IMG/VR virus record: IMGVR_UViG_3300030090_002621
Location: 1-39,331 of that record
Length of the DNA stretch: 39,331 nt
Direction: 5' to 3' (one strand)
DNA from: a virus
The notes under the pieces were generated by a model. That model did not search any database and was not told the origin of the DNA. It saw nothing but the letters and a program-made list of their open reading frames with translations. The number at the start of each line of letters is the position of its first letter. Position 1 is the first letter of the stretch. The translations under genes and the position numbers were made by a program. This document shows, piece after piece, positions 7,043 through 16,045 of the stretch.

Positions 7043-7803
7043 AACACGCGATGATACCCGATACCCAGATATTTCCAGATAGCGAAACTACGCACATTGA
7101 TCTGGCGGCCAAGTATTTGAGGAGACATAAACCAGACAAGATAATTATTATAGGGGATTGGTGGGATATGCCCTCTCTATCTAGCTACGATAAACCTGGA
7201 GACAAGGGGTGGGAGACAAAGAACGTACAAGCAGACCTGAAGTGTGGGTGGGAAGCGATGAAGAAATTCCTGAAAGGACTACGTGCCTCTCGCTATGACC
7301 CAGAGATACACTTTTGCGTAGGCAATCACGAGACAAGAATAGAGAGAGCTTCTGCGAGCGCTACAATGCGAAGACTAAACAGCTTCCTCAACATAACAGA
7401 CCTTATTCTAAAGCCGTTAGAATCTCTCGGAGTCATAACCCACCCATTCTTAGAGATAGTAGAGATAGACGGGATATGCTACAGCCATTACTTTGTGAAC
7501 CCGACAAGCCTTTTTTCAAACCCAATAGGGGGCACTATAGAAAGTAAACTAAAGAATCTGGGACACAGTTTCACGATGGGACACCAACAAAAGAAGCAGA
7601 CGGGGGAGATCTATACTTGCACCTCGAAGAGAAGGCGTGGCCTAGTTTGTGGGAGATTCTACCCAGACTACCATGAATATCTCGGCCCACAAAAGAACGA
7701 TCAAAGTTGGTCTGGGATTCTAATGAAGCACGAGGTACATGACGGGGACTACGATCTTATGGAGGTCAGTATGGATTATCTTATTCGGGAATCTTCAAAG
7801 TGA
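7039..7803 (+). CDS. Calcineurin-like metallophosphoesterase
   Basis: Has the ordered signature of binuclear metallophosphoesterases: an early Asp in IPDTQ (D8), IIIIGDWWD (about 36-43), the catalytic GNHET (about 95-99), and a late His in MGHQQ (about 180) where GHxH is usual. It probably hydrolyses phosphodiester or phosphomonoester bonds; the context between nucleases and RNR suggests DNA-end or nucleotide processing. Length (254 aa) is normal. GAGGAG precedes the ATG at 7039 and the start overlaps the preceding stop in ATGA. The stop overlaps a GTG start in GTGA. The late motif departs from GHxH (Gln in place of the second His), which may alter metal preference. Confidence 0.85.
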   Translation: MKHAMIPDTQIFPDSETTHIDLAAKYLRRHKPDKIIIIGDWWDMPSLSSYDKPGDKGWETKNVQADLKCGWEAMKKFLKGLRASRYDPEIHFCVGNHETRIERASASATMRRLNSFLNITDLILKPLESLGVITHPFLEIVEIDGICYSHYFVNPTSLFSNPIGGTIESKLKNLGHSFTMGHQQKKQTGEIYTCTSKRRRGLVCGRFYPDYHEYLGPQKNDQSWSGILMKHEVHDGDYDLMEVSMDYLIRESSK

Positions 7804-7997
7804 CATTAACGCTAACAGAATTATATGATAAGATAGCTGAACGATATGACCCAGATATAGTTCTGGAGCTATTAGATATAAGCACAGAGGAATTGTTATT
7901 TGCGTTTCCAGATAAAGTGGAGAAGTATAGATATAAGTTCGATATGTGTGACGAGGAAAATTATTATGAAGACAATGAACAAGGAGAAGAAGCGTGA
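7800..7997 (+). CDS. Small acidic protein, 65 aa
   Basis: GTG start in a GTGA overlap with the phosphoesterase stop. The sequence opens MTLTLTELYDKIAERYDPD and continues VLELLDISTEELLFAF, two amphipathic helices, then a very acidic tail. Similar short proteins with a TLTELYDKI-type opening are, as I recall, common in marine podoviruses, but they have no established function. It may be a small binding or inhibitor protein. It ends in a GTGA overlap with the next gene. Confidence 0.7.
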   Translation: MTLTLTELYDKIAERYDPDIVLELLDISTEELLFAFPDKVEKYRYKFDMCDEENYYEDNEQGEEA

Positions 7998-8245
7998 CTG
8001 TAAGAAAAAACGAGACAAAAGGCGGTGGGACTCGACAGCCCCCAAAGAAACTTGGCTCTCCAAAAAGTTCATCCCAGAAGAAAAGAAGTACAACCGAAAC
8101 AAATACAAAAGACGTTTTATTTTTGAGTACTATGATGTTGGTAGCGGCTAATCAAATATCGACTAGAGGCTCCGCAGAAATAACCAAAGAAGGTGTACAG
8201 ATAATTTACAATACTTTGTCAGACATATATAAAGGAATAAAGTAA
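7994..8245 (+). CDS. Hypothetical basic protein, 83 aa
   Basis: GTG start in a GTGA overlap; the stop shares one base with the RNR start (TAATG), so both ends fit the tight operon. The first 40 residues are Lys/Ser/Thr/Pro-rich and probably disordered. The rest has a hydrophobic helix (DVLFLSTMMLVAANQIS) and a short amphipathic helix ending in DIYKGIK. Another frame at 7900-8151 also reads open but lacks junctions of this quality. Function unknown; the position suggests a link to RNR or early expression. Confidence 0.6.
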   Translation: MTVRKNETKGGGTRQPPKKLGSPKSSSQKKRSTTETNTKDVLFLSTMMLVAANQISTRGSAEITKEGVQIIYNTLSDIYKGIK

Positions 8246-9900
8246 TGCAGACGCAACAACAATTTAGAACCTCTCTTGGAGAAAATGTATTCCGCACCAA
8301 GTACGCACAAGGGCCAGAGGACACTTGGAAAAACCTCGCAATCCGTTGTGTAGAGGATGTATGCGGAACCATGAGAACAGGACAACACCCGATAATGCAC
8401 AAGGATGAGCGGGAACAACTTATCGAGTACGTGAGCACTATGAAGTTCATTCCAGGTGGCAGGTATCTGTACTATGCAGGTAGAAAACTACACGCTTGGA
8501 ACAACTGCTTCTTGTTAAGAGCAGAAGAAGACACGAGAGAGGAGTGGTCAAACCTCATATGGAGAGCTAACTCGTGTTTAATGTTGGGAGGAGGGATAGG
8601 AGTAGACTACTCTCGCTTACGCCCCGCAGGACGCTCCTTATCGCGCACAGGAGGCGTTTCTAGTGGGCCACTACCCCTTATGTACATGATTAACGAGATC
8701 GGTAGGAATGTTATGCAAGGAGGGAGCCGAAGATCCGCTATCTACGCTTCCCTTGACAGAGAGCATGAGGATGTAGACGGTTTTCTACACGCTAAGAATT
8801 GGCACGAGATGTTAGTTACAGAAGGTGTTACTTTATCCCAAGCCAAGGAGAATAATTTTAACTTCCCTGCACCACTAGACCAGACTAATATCTCCGTAAA
8901 CTATTCAGACGAGTGGTTAAAGTTGGGAGACGATAAGTGGAAAGATGAGGTTTTTCTCACCAACTGTAGGCAAGCACTCACTACGGGAGAACCTGGATTC
9001 AGTTTTAACTTCGGGGATAAGTCTAACGAAACACTAAGAAATGCTTGCACTGAAGTAACTAGCGCAGATGATTCGGATGTTTGTAACTTGGGGAGTGTGA
9101 ACTTAGGGAATATAGAGAGTATAGACGAGTTTAAGGACGTAGTGCGACTAGCTAGTAAGTTTCTTGTTTGTGGTACATACCGCGCAGACTTACCTTACGA
9201 GAAAGTAAAGGAAGTGAGGGAAAAGAATAGACGGCTCGGCCTTGGTCTTATGGGTATACACGAGTGGTTGTTAAAGCGTGGCGGAAAGTACGAGGTTACA
9301 CCAGAATTACACAGATGGTTGAGGGTATATAAACATGAGTCAAAAAAATCTGCTGATGAACATTGTGACAGACTGTATCTTTCAAAGCCTATCGCATACA
9401 GAGCAATCGCGCCTACTGGGACTATTGGTATCCTCGCAGGAACTACGACAGGTATTGAACCAGTATTTGCAGTCGCTTACAAAAGAAGGTATCTCACAGA
9501 AGGAACTAGATGGAAGTATGAATTCTGTGTTGACGGTACTGCCCAAACCCTCATCGACAAACTTGGAATCAACCCTTCCAACATTGACTCGGCTCATTCT
9601 TTATCTAGTAAACCAGAATCTAGAATCAAATTTCAAGCCGACATACAGGACTACGTTGACCACAGTATTTCATCCACAATCAATCTACCAAACGCAAAAG
9701 ACACCGAAGAAAGGGATGTTCAAAGGTTTGCTAGAATCCTTGCGAAATACGCCCCAAGACTCAGAGGATTTACCTGCTATCCTGACGGTAGTAGAGGAGG
9801 GCAGCCAATTACGTCTGTCAACTATGAAGAAGCTATTAAACATAAGGGTGTTGTCTACGAAGAAAATGACCCGTGTGGAGGGGGAGTCTGTGGAGTATAA
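8245..9900 (+). CDS. nrdJ: Ribonucleotide reductase, class II (adenosylcobalamin-dependent)
   Basis: Reduces ribonucleotides to deoxyribonucleotides for phage DNA synthesis using a B12-derived radical, with no second subunit and no need for oxygen. Seen: FIPGGRYLYYAG and the first active-site Cys in NNCFLL (C88); GGGIGVDYSRLRP; NACTEVTS with the thiyl-radical Cys near 268; CNLGSVNLG with the second redox Cys about 12 residues on; APTGTIGILAGTTTGIEP; and the C-terminal Cys pair CGGGVC that passes electrons. The compact 551-aa single chain without an ATP cone, and no NrdB gene nearby, fit the phage class II type. Class I NrdA is the main alternative. The host must make or import cobalamin. Confidence 0.9.
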   Translation: MQTQQQFRTSLGENVFRTKYAQGPEDTWKNLAIRCVEDVCGTMRTGQHPIMHKDEREQLIEYVSTMKFIPGGRYLYYAGRKLHAWNNCFLLRAEEDTREEWSNLIWRANSCLMLGGGIGVDYSRLRPAGRSLSRTGGVSSGPLPLMYMINEIGRNVMQGGSRRSAIYASLDREHEDVDGFLHAKNWHEMLVTEGVTLSQAKENNFNFPAPLDQTNISVNYSDEWLKLGDDKWKDEVFLTNCRQALTTGEPGFSFNFGDKSNETLRNACTEVTSADDSDVCNLGSVNLGNIESIDEFKDVVRLASKFLVCGTYRADLPYEKVKEVREKNRRLGLGLMGIHEWLLKRGGKYEVTPELHRWLRVYKHESKKSADEHCDRLYLSKPIAYRAIAPTGTIGILAGTTTGIEPVFAVAYKRRYLTEGTRWKYEFCVDGTAQTLIDKLGINPSNIDSAHSLSSKPESRIKFQADIQDYVDHSISSTINLPNAKDTEERDVQRFARILAKYAPRLRGFTCYPDGSRGGQPITSVNYEEAIKHKGVVYEENDPCGGGVCGV

Positions 9901-9958
9901 TCGAACAAAGGAACAAGATGAGGAGCTAAAGGCGTGGGTTAAGGATCATGTATCTTGA
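9890..9958 (+). CDS. Possible 22-aa peptide after RNR
   Basis: A short frame, GTG at 9890 to TGA at 9956, has an excellent Shine-Dalgarno (GGAGGGGGAG) just upstream, although this stretch also encodes the glycine-rich RNR tail. The peptide is highly charged (VEYNRTKEQDEELKAWVKDHVS) and could form one helix. It overlaps the next gene. It may be real, or merely a coupling device for the following gene. Confidence 0.3.
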   Translation: MEYNRTKEQDEELKAWVKDHVS

Positions 9959-10169
9959 GGTGGGAGAATGGAGAAGAGAGTTTCCCGATAAATACTATAG
10001 AGAGGAAGATCATATGGGGCGAGGTGTAGGTAACTACGTTATAGACGAGTTAATGAATCAGATAAAGCAGTTGAAAGAAAGGAACGCACAGTTGGAAGAG
10101 GAGAACAGGCGTTTGAAGAAGAAGAAAGAGCCTTCCTCGTTTACTGAGCTTTTAAAGCAGGGAGATTAA
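9948..10169 (+). CDS. Small coiled-coil protein, 73 aa
   Basis: The C-terminal half is a textbook coiled coil (NQIKQLKERNAQLEEENRRLKKKK, with Leu/Ile at heptad spacing), followed by a short tail. A leucine-zipper-like dimer is likely. The start is uncertain: ATG 9948 has AAGGA upstream, while ATG 10014 has a better GAGGAAG and would give 51 residues that still include the whole coiled coil. The N-terminal part from 9948 is Trp/Arg-rich. No DNA-binding basic region of bZIP type is obvious. Function unknown. A minus-strand terminator hairpin begins at its stop codon. Confidence 0.65.
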   Translation: MYLEVGEWRREFPDKYYREEDHMGRGVGNYVIDELMNQIKQLKERNAQLEEENRRLKKKKEPSSFTELLKQGD

Positions 10170-10191
10170 AAAAGACCCCCGATTAAGGGGG
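10168..10191 (-). terminator. Rho-independent terminator for minus-strand transcripts
   Basis: On the minus strand a CCCCC-TTAATC-GGGGG hairpin (10176-10191) is followed by TC and six Ts. In the + direction no U-tract follows. It would stop the long late transcript after it has crossed the oxygenase and run antisense through the adenine methyltransferase gene. Confidence 0.65.
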
Positions 10192-10210
10192 CCAGAGAGG
10201 GACTAATCTT

Positions 10211-10282
10211 ATGTTGTTTGAACCAGTTGATATACTTTTTTGGGGAAGTGTGTTCTACATACTGTGGTTACTTGGGGAGTAG
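10211..10282 (+). CDS. Possible 23-aa single-TM peptide
   Basis: ATG 10211 to TAG 10280-10282 encodes MLFEPVDILFWGSVFYILWL plus a three-residue tail (LGE). It is almost wholly hydrophobic after the first seven residues and could span a membrane. GAGAGGGA lies about eight bases before the start. It fills the gap between the hairpin and the methyltransferase gene, in a different frame from the TTG-extended methyltransferase. The size makes this tentative. Confidence 0.35.
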   Translation: MLFEPVDILFWGSVFYILWLLGE

Positions 10283-10299
10283 ATAAAGTGGTGCATTTT

Positions 10300-10749
10300 A
10301 TGTCTAAGAGATCCGATTGGGCTACCCCACAAGACTTCTTCGATAAGTTAAATGAAAAGTTTAATTTTGATTTGGATGTTTGTGCTGATGCGACTAATGC
10401 AAAATGTAAACGATATTATTCTATTGAAGACGATGCTCTGTCAAAAACGTGGAAAGGGTACTGTTTTATGAATCCCCCCTACGGTAGAGAGATTACAAAG
10501 TGGGTGAAGAAGGCGTACCACTCTGCTGAAACAGGGGAAGCAACCGTAGTTTGTCTACTCCCATCCCGCACAGATACGAAGTGGTGGCATGAGTACATTA
10601 TGAGAGCGGATACAGTATGGTTTGTGAAAGGGCGGTTGAAATTTGACGGACATAAAAATTCAGCCCCTTTCCCAAGCGTGGTCGCGGTTTTTGGCGATTA
10701 TTCCGATTACAAAGAGTGGAGGTTGGGAGGATTCTTTACTTATACGTAA
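10300..10749 (+). CDS. Phage DNA N-6-adenine methyltransferase (Dam-type)
   Basis: Transfers a methyl group from SAM to adenine N6, probably to shield phage DNA from restriction. The protein follows the phage DNA_N-6-adenine-Mtfase family pattern: SDWATPQDFFDKL, FDLDVCADATNAKC, DALSKTWKGYCFMNPPYGREITKW with catalytic NPPY near 58-61, VCLLPSRTDTKWWHEY and GRLKFDG. The ATG at 10300 gives the usual family N-terminus; a TTG at 10240 would add 20 residues with no family likeness. RBS is weak. No restriction endonuclease is nearby. The gene ends two bases before the convergent oxygenase gene. Target sequence not predictable; GATC is only a guess. Confidence 0.88.
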   Translation: MSKRSDWATPQDFFDKLNEKFNFDLDVCADATNAKCKRYYSIEDDALSKTWKGYCFMNPPYGREITKWVKKAYHSAETGEATVVCLLPSRTDTKWWHEYIMRADTVWFVKGRLKFDGHKNSAPFPSVVAVFGDYSDYKEWRLGGFFTYT

Positions 10750-10751
10750 CC

Positions 10752-11303
10752 TCATTCCCGAAAGAACCACCACCCTGTACAGATATACTTCGTTCCTTTT
10801 AGGGGCGGGTTCCCTCTGTGTTGCCAAGGCCAAGCGGCGGGGAAGATAACTAACTTCCCTGCTTCTGGGGGGACTCGTTCCATTTGATTAAGAAACTCTG
10901 TTTCCCCACCCTCTTCTATGTCGTTCATATATAACGTCCAGACGAGTGCTCTAGCAACCCCATCACTTCTACCGCTTTGCTCACAATGCCAAACGTGATA
11001 GCCCCCGCCTGGTTCTGTTTTCTGCATCTTTACGTTGTACCCGACTACGGGTAATTCACTTCCTCCCGCAAACTCCGCTAAGTAGGTCTGTAGGTAGGGC
11101 TGTATGGCTCGGTGTATTTCCCCCGATAGTGGGGAACAATGGTCTTCTAACATAATAGAAGAGTCCTTCCTTCCCAACTTAGTTCCGAACTGTGGTTCCC
11201 CCGAGTGAGAACTTTCTTGTTCTATCTCGTCGAATCTCTTTATTATTTTATCTAATACGTCTTTGCCGAGTACATCCCTGTAAGCCCGAATAAATGAATC
11301 CAT
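10752..11303 (-). CDS. 2-oxoglutarate/Fe(II)-dependent oxygenase (prolyl-4-hydroxylase-like)
   Basis: Last gene of the minus-strand late unit. The double-stranded beta-helix oxygenase signature is readable: GGGYHVWHCE supplies His106 and Glu108 as the metal-binding HxE (HxD is more usual), EGGETEF sits mid-domain, and WPWQHRGNPPLKGTKYICTGWW gives the distal His162 and Lys172 for 2-oxoglutarate. Phages from the ocean commonly carry such genes; proposed roles include hydroxylating a virion or host protein or modifying bases. The substrate here is unknown. It is convergent with the methyltransferase, with only two bases between. 183 aa fits a minimal single-domain member. Confidence 0.82.
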   Translation of the reverse strand: MDSFIRAYRDVLGKDVLDKIIKRFDEIEQESSHSGEPQFGTKLGRKDSSIMLEDHCSPLSGEIHRAIQPYLQTYLAEFAGGSELPVVGYNVKMQKTEPGGGYHVWHCEQSGRSDGVARALVWTLYMNDIEEGGETEFLNQMERVPPEAGKLVIFPAAWPWQHRGNPPLKGTKYICTGWWFFRE

Positions 11304-11312
11304 ATTTATCCC

Positions 11313-14300
11313 TCATAAATCTTGTGATGGTGATTCTAGTAGACTTCTCCCTATATAATCTTTTTGTATTTCGTAAACACCCCTCGTCGCTTCTCTAAGT
11401 AATGTTCGTTTTTCTCTTTTTATATTCTCTGGGAGGTTCCTAATCCCTAAAACAAATTTCTCGTAGTCTTGTTTTGTAAAAAAATCTTTTGGAGGAAGGT
11501 AAACAGGGTTTCTCTCGTCGGGAACTGTCATCATTTTACGGACATCTTCTCGCGGAAGAACTCCTTTTAAATTAGGCCCGAAGAATATCCGACGCACCTT
11601 CCTTTCGTCACCCGCATAAAGTGTTACTGCGTCTTGGTATAAATCCCTAAACGCTTTTTGGTGAGCGAAGTCTACTTGGTACGCATCATCTACCTCCCCA
11701 AACCAGATGTTCATTTGGTCAGATCCAAGCTCTAGGGGGTCTGATATGTCCAGTATTCCTTGTAATAACGTAGACTTTATCTTGGACATACTTTTATCAT
11801 GGTTCGCGTTTATCTCTCTGGCAGCAAACCCAATAGAAGTTCGTTTGTTAATTGTTCTGGTAGTAAATGCCCCAGGATTAAGCCCTTGTTTGTAGAGAAT
11901 ATCCCCTAACTCTCCGATAGTTTGTGGGGGTTTCCTAGCCTCGTTAAAGAATTTCGGATAGAGTGCTCGTTCTATATCATTCGGAGTTAGGTCTAATCCG
12001 AGTACTCTATCTCGCCCCTTCAGTGCTCCCATCTTTTGTGCTGTATCTAACCCGAACTTAACAAATCCTGGCTGGAGTATTTTATAAAAGTTTGCTAGGT
12101 TTGCAGGATTATCGCCCCCCTTAATTAAATAGTTTGCCGCTTGTAGGGTCATAGAGGGGTCTGTGTACGGCGATACAAAACTCTTAGCCGCAGTTAGTAT
12201 CCCGTCTTGTATCGCTGTTTCAGAGTCGTCCCCGTTACCAAGAGCAACTATAAGAGGCATAACGGCTTCTAGAAAAGGTTGGTGGGGGTTAGAATAACTC
12301 AGATTAATGTACTTCAGTTCATCATCTTTGGGGTCACTTTCTAACACTAACGCTCCATTTCTATCCCAAGGAGGTACAAAATCCCTTAACACTTCTAGCA
12401 TAGATTCTGTACCATTTGCCTCTGCTACCATTTGAGCGGTAATGTACGGTGCAGACGCTATTGCAGAAATACCCAGTAATCTAGACACACCACTACGAAC
12501 AAGCGGAGCGTTACCTAAAGCAAACCCCTCCGCCATCTCTTCTCCACCAAGGCGGAAAACATTACTGACATTACGAAAGTTTTCTGAAGGGTACGCTGAG
12601 AAATTACCGATTACAGGAATACTTCTTGTTAGCTTGTGTTCTGTAATTCGCGGCACTCTAGAATAGATTGGCATAACCCGCTTAGTCTTTATAGCCGAGG
12701 CGTGGGCGAAAAGCTGATTGGGGGATAAAGTCCTCCCCAACTCGTTCTGCCAACTATTCAAATATGCGGTACGTTGTTCTGGAGCCATCTCCTTCCAAAT
12801 TTGTCTCTGTTTCCCAAACTCTGCTAAGAAGGTTATCATCTTAAAGAAGTCGTCTGTCCCACCGTAAAAACCCATAAAATTTCTATATAACTTGGGGAAC
12901 GCCCCGACACCGAAAGTACCCACCTTTTCTATAAGACCTGGAGTTTCGTTTATATCTCTCCCCAATCTAGTTAGCATTTGCCCGATGTCTATAGACTGCC
13001 CTGTTACCCCCAGAGTACGCACTAGAGAAGTTAGTTCTCGCCTTTCTGCGGGACTCATTTTAAAAATTGCCTTAGTTACTTCTGGTAGCCACTGATAAGG
13101 GTTCCCAGATAAAACACTACCAATCGCACCGCTAGCGTTTCTAATAATAGCTACAGGAGATAATACCGTCTTACCTACTTTGAGCGTTCCTTGTACTCGT
13201 GCAGATCCTCGCGCAATGCTTTCAGCAACCTCACTATTAAATAAAGGTTGGTACTTATCAAACTCCCTTATTACCGGAGCTAATCTATCTTGTACCTCCT
13301 TAGTAGTGTAATAAGCCTGACTAGCTTTATCTTTAGTGTTTGTAGGAACAAAAAGATTATTGGGTTTATCAAAAGGAATCAATGCGCCCTGATTCTCTGT
13401 TCCAATAACCCTAACTATATCGTCTGTAGTAGGTAGCGGGTCTAGTCCCTGTTCCTTTCTGGTCTTGTTTATAATCGCTCGTGCTTGTAGTGTAGAAGCC
13501 GCTCTAACCGCCTGACCCCTTCCCGCTAAACTCTTCTGTAGATTCTGGGCGAAGTAAGCCTTCTCTACGGAGTTCATTATTCCCGCAACAGACTCGACAA
13601 CACTCTGCGATGCGCTGTAATTTTCTCCCCAGATTTTTCTTTGGACTGCGGGGATAGCCTCTAAACTCTCTGAGACATTTGCACTTAATTTAAAGCGACC
13701 CTTCTGGGGTTGGTACATTCTCTGTGCGAGTATCCTTGCGTTCTCCCGCGCGTTCTTTCCAGTAAAACTTGATCTCGTTAAGCCTTGGGTGTAGTGAGGA
13801 TACTTTTCCTTCAGAGAAGCAAACCATGTTTTCTTTCGATCCCCTTTGGGTTGCCTTACCGCAGAAATTAGCTCGTCTATAACTTCTGGATTCTTGTCTA
13901 AAAATTTATCAAAGGGTACAGCCCGTTTATTAACAGAAAAGACTTCGTAAACTAATCTAGCATAACCGTCTTTAAGCCATGTTGGACTGTCAAATATCTG
14001 GCGAAACCCTGGAGATACATTAGGTAGATTAGCGGCGTGACTTCTAGCATCTTTAATAACTGTACTAGCTGTGTCAGTAGCTTTTTGTATCTCTGGGTGG
14101 AGTTTATTATACACTCCTCTAGGACGATAAAAGGGGTAATGATCTCTGTTAGGGTGGCCTACTTTACGATCTCCTCGCAAAACAGACATAACATCCCGAA
14201 TAACCCCGTCTCTATTATTCTTGGTTGTATTTTTATTAATACTACGTTCTAGATCTCTAGCAGCGACTTGAGCGCGATAATTAAATTCGGAACTAATCCC

Positions 14301-15116
14301 CTGAACTTCCTCTAAAATGTGTGTAGAAGTCTCATCCCTGTAAGATTTAGGTAGAAGATTATTCTTCATCCACTGAGCAGCAGCCGTATCCCCAACACTA
14401 TTATCTATAGAACGAGAAAGTGCCCCTACCGCAGTATTAAAGCTCCCCCCGAAACCGACAGCTAATGGCCCTTCCATTGCTCCAACAAATAAAGCATCCC
14501 CTAGATCTAATTCTTTTTGGAAGTTTAAACCTATTCTGTCTGTCTGTTGGGATAAGGACTTCGCTGTACCGCCAGCACCAGTAATTGCTGACTCGACTGC
14601 AAAGGCTTTTAGTACGGGTTTCTGGAAAGCAAGTTTAGCTCGGTTGGCGATATACTTAGCAACACCTCTTTGTGCCGCTTGCCTAGTCGCAAGAGCCGCC
14701 GCACCGGAAGCCCCCGCCGTCTGGAAGCCCATAAACGCCCCAAGTAAATTAACTGGATCGCTTGCTGCCCCCGCAACGTGCTCCTTAATGTTTTCAAATG
14801 CTGGTGGAGCACCCTCCTCAAAAAGATTAGGTAGCTTTTGTATCTGATTCCCAACATAAAACAAGTGTCGCGCCTGTTCTGGAGTTGCGTCTGAAAAAGC
14901 CCGTCCTTGTCTTAGGACAGAGGTTAGGTTCATACCCGTTGTTTCTGTCGCTAATCCTCCCCACCTTTTTTCCTCTAAGAGTTGGTCAACAACTGCCCTT
15001 CGGTACTCTGGGGTATCTTCCATCTTCATATCTGGAAGACGGTCAAGTAACCTTAATGTTTTAATCCCAGAGTTTATGAACTGGTTATCGTTCTGTAACC
15101 CTTGGTAGGTGGTCAT
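11313..15116 (-). CDS. Large internal virion (DNA ejection) protein, 1267 aa
   Basis: Largest gene in the window, at the end of the structural cluster where podoviruses put the ejection proteins (T7 gp16 position). Sequence features: an N-terminal helical region, Ala/Gly-rich hydrophobic stretches (LLGAFMGFQTAGASGAAAL, near 125-145; LLGISAIASAPYITAQMVA, near 885) able to insert in membranes, and long helical charged segments. No lysozyme or transglycosylase catalytic motif was found, unlike T7 gp16. A role in forming the channel for DNA entry is inferred from size, place and composition. It overlaps the upstream gene by four bases. Confidence 0.6.
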   Translation of the reverse strand: MTTYQGLQNDNQFINSGIKTLRLLDRLPDMKMEDTPEYRRAVVDQLLEEKRWGGLATETTGMNLTSVLRQGRAFSDATPEQARHLFYVGNQIQKLPNLFEEGAPPAFENIKEHVAGAASDPVNLLGAFMGFQTAGASGAAALATRQAAQRGVAKYIANRAKLAFQKPVLKAFAVESAITGAGGTAKSLSQQTDRIGLNFQKELDLGDALFVGAMEGPLAVGFGGSFNTAVGALSRSIDNSVGDTAAAQWMKNNLLPKSYRDETSTHILEEVQGISSEFNYRAQVAARDLERSINKNTTKNNRDGVIRDVMSVLRGDRKVGHPNRDHYPFYRPRGVYNKLHPEIQKATDTASTVIKDARSHAANLPNVSPGFRQIFDSPTWLKDGYARLVYEVFSVNKRAVPFDKFLDKNPEVIDELISAVRQPKGDRKKTWFASLKEKYPHYTQGLTRSSFTGKNARENARILAQRMYQPQKGRFKLSANVSESLEAIPAVQRKIWGENYSASQSVVESVAGIMNSVEKAYFAQNLQKSLAGRGQAVRAASTLQARAIINKTRKEQGLDPLPTTDDIVRVIGTENQGALIPFDKPNNLFVPTNTKDKASQAYYTTKEVQDRLAPVIREFDKYQPLFNSEVAESIARGSARVQGTLKVGKTVLSPVAIIRNASGAIGSVLSGNPYQWLPEVTKAIFKMSPAERRELTSLVRTLGVTGQSIDIGQMLTRLGRDINETPGLIEKVGTFGVGAFPKLYRNFMGFYGGTDDFFKMITFLAEFGKQRQIWKEMAPEQRTAYLNSWQNELGRTLSPNQLFAHASAIKTKRVMPIYSRVPRITEHKLTRSIPVIGNFSAYPSENFRNVSNVFRLGGEEMAEGFALGNAPLVRSGVSRLLGISAIASAPYITAQMVAEANGTESMLEVLRDFVPPWDRNGALVLESDPKDDELKYINLSYSNPHQPFLEAVMPLIVALGNGDDSETAIQDGILTAAKSFVSPYTDPSMTLQAANYLIKGGDNPANLANFYKILQPGFVKFGLDTAQKMGALKGRDRVLGLDLTPNDIERALYPKFFNEARKPPQTIGELGDILYKQGLNPGAFTTRTINKRTSIGFAAREINANHDKSMSKIKSTLLQGILDISDPLELGSDQMNIWFGEVDDAYQVDFAHQKAFRDLYQDAVTLYAGDERKVRRIFFGPNLKGVLPREDVRKMMTVPDERNPVYLPPKDFFTKQDYEKFVLGIRNLPENIKREKRTLLREATRGVYEIQKDYIGRSLLESPSQDL

Positions 15117-16045
15117 TCTGTATCTCCCGAACCCGCCTCCTGAAATGCCGCCTCTACTAAAGCCTTAGTATACACAGAAAAGTTTGAAAACTCTTTTTTA
15201 AGTTCTGGGCTTGTCTCATACTCTTTCCGCAACTCCGCATCTCCTTGAATCTGCGCCGTAAGTTTCCTTTTCTCCGCTAGGATACGCCTATTGTCTTGAA
15301 ATCTCGTCCATAACGACTTCTTTTCTTCTTCTTCGTCTCCTTCCCCTGTTTCTGTAAGCGCCTCATCATCCGTCTTAAACAGTTCATTTTCTCCGGTCTT
15401 CTTCTTCTTCTCCGACGTACCAAACTCGCTTGTTACAGAGTGGGCTTCTGGAATATCAAAACCACCTGTAAAAAATTCGTTGCCCGTTAAAGCCTTATAT
15501 TTGCTGCCTAACTCCTCCAAACTACGTTCTAATACACTGAACCGTTTCCTTAACGCCTCATCTTTTTTATCAAATAGGTCAAGTTCCTTTTTATATTCTG
15601 GCGTTCCTCCGTGTAGCACCATGTTATCTGCTACAAAAGCCCTTCTTGCCTCTTCATTAGCTGTAAGTGCGTTCTCTACCGACAAGTACTGACTATTCGT
15701 AGTATTTAGATTACGTATAATAGCCATTTCTGCACGATCATCTTTATAATCTTTTGATTCTTTTGCCGTCTGTAGGCGACTTTTTGCAAGTTCTGAGGTA
15801 TACAGTTGGTTAGAAAACATTTTTGCTAGTTCTGGGTTAATTATCGAGTACTTAACTACCCGCTCTTGTAAGGCTTCTGGAGAATATAAATTGGGGCCGT
15901 ACCTCTCAGCAAGATCATTCTCTATTACTTTGTGGGTTATTAAATTAAAACCTTCTTTCAGAGCGTTACCGAGTAGCTGTTGATTAGCTAACTCTGTTCG
16001 ATAAAAGTCAGGTAGTTGTGGTTGTGCTAACGGTCGCCATGCCAT
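15113..16045 (-). CDS. Probable internal virion protein, 310 aa
   Basis: Mostly helical, charged protein with predicted coiled coils (for example KKELDLFDKKDEALRKRFSVLERSLEELGSKYKAL) and an acidic, low-complexity middle (TGEGDEEEEKKS). No membrane helix. It sits between the glycine-rich virion protein and the giant ejection-type protein, so an ejection/core role like T7 gp14/gp15 is plausible. The ATG at 16045 opens MAWRPLAQPQLPDFY and lies 38 bases inside the preceding gene, which codes a basic C-terminus there. Confident as a gene, less so for the role. Confidence 0.6.
   Translation of the reverse strand: MAWRPLAQPQLPDFYRTELANQQLLGNALKEGFNLITHKVIENDLAERYGPNLYSPEALQERVVKYSIINPELAKMFSNQLYTSELAKSRLQTAKESKDYKDDRAEMAIIRNLNTTNSQYLSVENALTANEEARRAFVADNMVLHGGTPEYKKELDLFDKKDEALRKRFSVLERSLEELGSKYKALTGNEFFTGGFDIPEAHSVTSEFGTSEKKKKTGENELFKTDDEALTETGEGDEEEEKKSLWTRFQDNRRILAEKRKLTAQIQGDAELRKEYETSPELKKEFSNFSVYTKALVEAAFQEAGSGDTE

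Noticed and set aside
9335-9889. Long + strand frame (ending 9958) inside the RNR gene
   Set aside because: Out of frame with a clear full-length RNR; its sequence looks like a frame shadow. Only the last 22 codons, after an excellent ribosome site, might be real.
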